DNA from: Phycisphaerae bacterium
Lineage (GTDB): Bacteria > Planctomycetota > Phycisphaerae > Phycisphaerales > Phycisphaeraceae
NCBI GenBank assembly: GCA_030425705.1
Contig: JAUHZU010000003.1
Location: 124,001-188,000, forward strand
DNA: 64,000 bases
Direction of reading: 5' to 3'
Shown piece after piece: positions 60,841-64,000 of the stretch. The stretch's first letter is position 1. Every line of letters begins with the position of its first letter. A model generated the notes under the pieces. It was not told the DNA's origin, did no database searches, and saw nothing but the letters and a program-made list of their open reading frames with translations. A program made the position numbers and the translations under genes.

Positions 60841-62295
60841 GTGAGCAGGCGATCCAACCAACGCTACATCTGCCACGCGATCGAAGACCTCGCCCGCCAG
60901 CTTCTGTATGCACCGCCCGGCCGGCGTGTCGAGGACATCCGCCGGGCCGAGCGGCTCCACGACGAACTGGACCCGCAGCAGAACTACCCGATGGAGTTCC
61001 TGGCCTACCGCATCACCGCGCACCGCCTGCCCGACCCGGAGGGCACGACGCTGGTGGGGGAGGCGGTCCTGCCGGACCTGCGGCTGCTGATCGATTCGCT
61101 CAGCCGATCGATCGATCTGCCGCCGAGCAATGATGAGACCGAGGAGACCACGCAGTTGTTAGCCGAGCGCCTGGGTGTGAGCGAGAAGACGATCGCGCGC
61201 TGGCGTCGCAACGGCCTGCGCTGGCGCTGGGTGACACCCGCGGACGGCGGGCCGAAGCGCGTGGTGATCCCGGCGTCGGCGCTGGCGCGGTACCACGCCC
61301 GTCACCCGGGCCAGGCCGAGCAGGCCGCGGCGTTTACACGCATGTCGGCCGACCAGCGCCGGGCGATCCTCGATGCGGCGCGTGCGCTCCTGGATCAGGA
61401 CCCGGCGCTGACGATGAACCAGACCGCCCGTTTGCTGGCCGAGTCCACCGGCCGGGGGCACGAGACGATCCGCGAGCTGCTCCAGAAGCACGACCGCGAC
61501 CATGCGGGGTCGGCCCTTTTCGGCGACCGTGACCGGCCGCTGGACCCCGCCCAGCACGCGGCGATCGAGCGGGCCTATCTGGCCGGCGAAGGGGCCGGCG
61601 CGATCGCCGAGCGTTACGGTCGGAGCCGGTCGACGGTGTACCGTGTGATCCACAAGTGCCGGGCCCGCCGGGCGCTGGCACAGCGGTACAGCTATCAGTC
61701 CTCGCCCACGTTCGAACGCGACGATGCGGCCGAGGTGCTGCTCCGCCCGATCGCGCCGCCGGGCCCGCGGGCGCGCCGCCCTGACAGCGCATCGTTAGCG
61801 CTGCTGCCCGAGGAGGTCCGGCCGGCGTTCGACCGCGCGCTGCCGCCGGACCGGCTGATGGTGGCGCTGCTGCTGCGGTACAACTACCTGAAGTTCTGCG
61901 CCGCGCAGGTGCAGGGCCAGGTCCGCGCGGGGGACGCGAAGGCCGCCGACCTCAACCGCTGCGAAGCGCTCGATGCCGACGTGACCGCCGCGCGGGCCGG
62001 GTGCATCCGCGCCGCGCTGCCGCTGGTGCTCTCGGTCTGCCGGCGACAGGAGCCCGGGTCGCACGCACAGGCCGGGGCCCGTCTGCTGGCCCGGCTGGTG
62101 CAGGCCTATCCCGTGCTGACCGCACTGGTCGAGTCGCACGACGCGACGCGGTCCGCGCGGTTTGAGTCGGTGCTCACCAATCGCCTGCTGCGCACCTTCA
62201 CGCAGGCCGTCCCGTCATCGCCTGATAGCGACAAGAACACCTCGCACCTGATGGCCGGGCTTGGCGCGCTCGGGCCGGTCAACGACAACACGTAG
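60841..62295 (+). CDS. HTH regulator with a sigma-factor-like C-terminal region
   Basis: The 484-residue protein starts with GTG ten bases after the mqnA stop and is probably cotranscribed. It contains a MerR-like helix-turn-helix (TQLLAERLGVSEKTIARWRR, near residue 103), a second resolvase-like HTH (GAIAERYGRSRSTVYRVIHK, near 255), and near residue 370 a segment ARAGCIRAALPLVLSVCRRQ that resembles sigma-70 region 2 (A-R-x-x-L-I-x-A-N-L-R-L-V-V-S-I-A). A degenerate sigma factor or a planctomycete-specific regulator is possible; the target is unknown. Confidence 0.6.
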   Translation: MSRRSNQRYICHAIEDLARQLLYAPPGRRVEDIRRAERLHDELDPQQNYPMEFLAYRITAHRLPDPEGTTLVGEAVLPDLRLLIDSLSRSIDLPPSNDETEETTQLLAERLGVSEKTIARWRRNGLRWRWVTPADGGPKRVVIPASALARYHARHPGQAEQAAAFTRMSADQRRAILDAARALLDQDPALTMNQTARLLAESTGRGHETIRELLQKHDRDHAGSALFGDRDRPLDPAQHAAIERAYLAGEGAGAIAERYGRSRSTVYRVIHKCRARRALAQRYSYQSSPTFERDDAAEVLLRPIAPPGPRARRPDSASLALLPEEVRPAFDRALPPDRLMVALLLRYNYLKFCAAQVQGQVRAGDAKAADLNRCEALDADVTAARAGCIRAALPLVLSVCRRQEPGSHAQAGARLLARLVQAYPVLTALVESHDATRSARFESVLTNRLLRTFTQAVPSSPDSDKNTSHLMAGLGALGPVNDNT

Positions 62296-62309
62296 ACACA
62301 AAGCAGCGC

Positions 62310-62669
62310 TTACCCGCGGTACTCCGCGGAGCTGGTGCAGGTCTCGTGGACCCGGACGCACGACAGCAGCGGCAGCTTGGGCTTGAGCCGGTCCCAGATC
62401 CACTTGCACAGCAGCTCGGCCGTCGGGTTTTCCAGCCCCTCGATGTCGTTGAGCACGCGGTGGTCCAGCGCCTGCTCGATCGGCGCGGTCGCGGCCTTGA
62501 CGTCGGCGAAGTCGATGAGGTAGCCCTTGGCCGGGTCGACCTCGCCGGACACGACGACGTCGATCTTAAACGAGTGGCCGTGCATCCGCCGGCACTTGTG
62601 CCCCTCGGGGAAGCAGGGCAGGAAGTGCGCGGACTCGAAGGTGAAGGACTTGGTGAGCGACACGTGCAT
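62310..62669 (-). CDS. queD: 6-carboxytetrahydropterin synthase
   Basis: The 119-residue protein makes 6-carboxytetrahydropterin for queuosine and related 7-deazapurines. Zinc ligands are visible in FESAHFLPCFPEGHKCRRMH and GHSFKIDVVV; LIDFADVKAATAPIEQALDH and a late E-T-C-T-S-S-A-E-Y complete the family pattern. I chose the Met at 62669, which has TAGAAT seven bases upstream; an ATG three codons earlier overlaps that hexamer. queE follows upstream on the same strand. Confidence 0.93.
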   Translation of the reverse strand: MHVSLTKSFTFESAHFLPCFPEGHKCRRMHGHSFKIDVVVSGEVDPAKGYLIDFADVKAATAPIEQALDHRVLNDIEGLENPTAELLCKWIWDRLKPKLPLLSCVRVHETCTSSAEYRG

Positions 62670-62676
62670 GTCGGGC

Positions 62677-62682
62677 ATTCTA
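62677..62682 (-). promoter_or_regulatory. -10 element, leaderless start of queD
   Basis: TAGAAT on the minus strand, seven bases, then ATG at 62669. Confidence 0.45.
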
Positions 62683-62691
62683 TCGCCTCGG

Positions 62692-63399
62692 TCACACCCC
62701 TCGTGCCATCGGGTCCCAGATCAGCTTGTGGAGCTGCGTCTGGAACCGTACCGGCAGCCGGTCTTCGAGCAGCCACTCGGCCAGGTCGCGCACCGCCAGC
62801 CCCGGCACGCCCGCGATCTCCAGGCCCGGGGTGACTTCATTGACCGCGCTCACCAGCACCGCGCCGACCCGCGCGTGCAGCCTGTGCTCGGCCAACACAT
62901 CTTTCATCCAGTCATAGTCCGCCCGGCTGGTCAGCACGAACTTCACCTCGTCACGCGCGTTCAGGTGGTCGAGGTTTGACCACAGGTTCTTGTCCTGCTC
63001 GCCGCTGCCCGGGGTCTTGAGGTCCATGATGCGGATCACGCGCGGGTCGCAGACGCTGATGTCGCACGCCCCGCTGGTCTCGACCAGGACGGTCTTGCCC
63101 AGGTCGCAGAGGCGGGCCATCAGCGGGTGGACGCCGCGCTGCAGCAGCGGCTCACCGCCGGTGACCTCGACGAGGTCGCAGCCGTCCAATCCGCCGCACA
63201 GCGCGAAGGCCTGCTCGATCACCTCGTCGACCGTGCGCTTGTCGCCCTCGTGGAAGGCGTACTCCGTGTCGCAGTACGCGCAGCGCAGGTGGCACCCCCG
63301 CAGCCGGATAAACACGCACGGCAGCCCGGCGTAGGTCGATTCACCTTGCAGCGAGAAGAACAGCTCATTGATGTAGACCGTGTCTGGACGCTCAGCCAC
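62692..63399 (-). CDS. queE: 7-carboxy-7-deazaguanine synthase
   Basis: The 235-residue radical SAM enzyme turns carboxytetrahydropterin, the QueD product, into 7-carboxy-7-deazaguanine. The motif RLRGCHLRCAYCDTEYAF holds the three cluster Cys (C-x3-C-x2-C); FFSLQGESTYAGLPCVFIRL and EVTGGEPLLQ are hallmarks. GTG 63399 overlaps the folK stop by eight bases (GTGGCTGA), which sets the start and shows coupling. A long upstream extension in frame is folK sequence. Confidence 0.93.
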   Translation of the reverse strand: MAERPDTVYINELFFSLQGESTYAGLPCVFIRLRGCHLRCAYCDTEYAFHEGDKRTVDEVIEQAFALCGGLDGCDLVEVTGGEPLLQRGVHPLMARLCDLGKTVLVETSGACDISVCDPRVIRIMDLKTPGSGEQDKNLWSNLDHLNARDEVKFVLTSRADYDWMKDVLAEHRLHARVGAVLVSAVNEVTPGLEIAGVPGLAVRDLAEWLLEDRLPVRFQTQLHKLIWDPMARGV

Positions 63400-63895
63400 G
63401 GGCCACCCCCGGCACGGTCGGTGCCATGCGTTGCAGCTCGGCGAGGAGCTGAGCAACGGTCTTGCGGTGGATCGGGTGCACCGCGTCCGGCGCGATGGTC
63501 GCCAGCGGCCGGAGCACGAAGCCGCGCTCGTGCATGCCCGGGTGGGGCACGGTGAGGGCCTCGGTGGCGATGACCCGTTCGCCGAACAGCAGCAGGTCGA
63601 TGTCGATCAGCCGGGGGCCCCAGTGCGTGCGCTCGGCCACCGGTGCCCGGCCAAGGTCCAGCTCGATCTGCTGCAGTGCTGCGTGGAGCGCGTGCGGGTC
63701 CATCGCGGTCTCAAGGGTGGCGGCGGAGTTGAGGAACGGGCCCTGGTCCTGCGGGCCCATCGGCGGGGTCTCGATGGGCTCGGCCAGGGCGGTCAAGGCG
63801 ACGCCCGGGAGCGCGGCGATGGCGTCGGCCGCGCGGGCGAGGTTGCGCGGGCGGTCGCCGAGGTTCGTGCCGAGTCCGAGGCAGGCGGTGGCCAT
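63392..63895 (-). CDS. folK: 2-amino-4-hydroxy-6-hydroxymethyldihydropteridine pyrophosphokinase
   Basis: FolK activates the pterin for folate synthesis. The 167-residue protein has CLGLGTNLGDRPRNL, LNSAATLETAMDPHALH, ELDLGRAPVAERTHWGPRLI followed by D-I-D-L-L-L-F (metal-binding D-x-D), and VPHPGMHERGFVLRPL. It is the first gene of a folK-queE pterin unit, with queD next. ATG 63895 has GACAAT exactly six bases upstream; a GTG seven codons earlier is rejected. Confidence 0.93.
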   Translation of the reverse strand: MATACLGLGTNLGDRPRNLARAADAIAALPGVALTALAEPIETPPMGPQDQGPFLNSAATLETAMDPHALHAALQQIELDLGRAPVAERTHWGPRLIDIDLLLFGERVIATEALTVPHPGMHERGFVLRPLATIAPDAVHPIHRKTVAQLLAELQRMAPTVPGVARG

Positions 63896-63901
63896 CGCGT
63901 C

Positions 63902-63907
63902 ATTGTC
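63902..63907 (-). promoter_or_regulatory. -10 element, leaderless start of folK
   Basis: GACAAT on the minus strand, then GACGCG, then ATG at 63895. Confidence 0.45.
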
Positions 63908-63973
63908 GCCGACCACGGGCTTAGGGCAAGCCAGCGCGTTGCGGGGGCCGTTGCCGTGCCTATGATGGGGGGT

Positions 63974-64000
63974 TTGGCCCAGCCGGCCGGTCCCTTGGAT
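63974..64000 (+). CDS. Possible start of a plus-strand gene cut by the window edge
   Basis: TATGAT at 63961-63966 is followed seven bases later by TTG, opening a frame M-A-Q-P-A-G-P-L-D that runs off the window. The promoter-to-start spacing is the same as in the leaderless genes of this region, divergent from folK. Only nine codons are visible, so this is tentative. Confidence 0.25.

Overview
The window reads as high-GC DNA from a member of the Planctomycetota, most likely class Phycisphaerae (inference). Reasons: a futalosine-pathway menaquinone gene (mqnA), an ArgZ/AgrE-type arginine dihydrolase, a greatly enlarged SecA, a tyrosine recombinase of the planctomycete type without the usual first arginine motif, and many conserved proteins of unknown function. 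No rRNA, tRNA or CRISPR array was recognised.

Bases 1 to about 20.5 kb are an accessory element that continues off the left edge. It carries a plasmid-type replication gene (repA) next to an iteron and DnaA-box origin, a tyrosine integrase, a mobC-relaxase pair beside a likely oriT, a VirD4/TraG coupling protein with small membrane-protein partners, an ArdC antirestriction protein, a degenerate solo DNA methylase and a VapBC toxin-antitoxin pair. No VirB-type channel genes are visible, so it looks like an integrated mobilizable plasmid that needs a transfer channel encoded to the left or elsewhere. The backbone is peppered with the decamer CTTCCGGGGG (23 exact copies by eye in 19 kb, one in the remaining 45 kb). 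Two lower-GC blocks lack it and look like later cargo: 4.8-9.4 kb (a membrane-anchored YheO-PAS protein, lipoproteins and a secreted PDZ protein, one gene apparently frameshifted) and 15.4-18.4 kb.

From about 21.7 kb to the end is housekeeping chromosome: an LTA-synthase-like sulfatase and an acyltransferase, RNase D with ApaG, a UbiA prenyltransferase, an S10 peptidase, UvrC, a sugar-isomerase-like protein, SucC, ArgZ, SecA, HemW with a divergent FHA protein, an SLC13 transporter, a DciA-like protein, shikimate kinase, a D-amino-acid dehydrogenase, an M24 peptidase, uracil phosphoribosyltransferase, a large membrane glycosyltransferase, LipA, NnrE, IspF, an NtrC-type regulator, MqnA, a sigma-like HTH regulator, and the QueD-QueE-FolK pterin/queuosine group.

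Two signals stand out in the chromosome. Many genes show a -10 hexamer of the TANNNT type exactly 6 or 7 bases before the start codon, the arrangement expected of leaderless mRNAs; this also fixes several GTG, TTG and internal ATG starts. Several palindromic repeat families lie hard against or inside genes: a 39-bp inverted repeat bracketing an orphan ORF and supplying its start codon, a 27-bp inverted repeat bracketing a GxxExxY gene and rewriting the IspF N-terminus, and a roughly 98-bp palindrome present once between genes and once in frame inside hemW.
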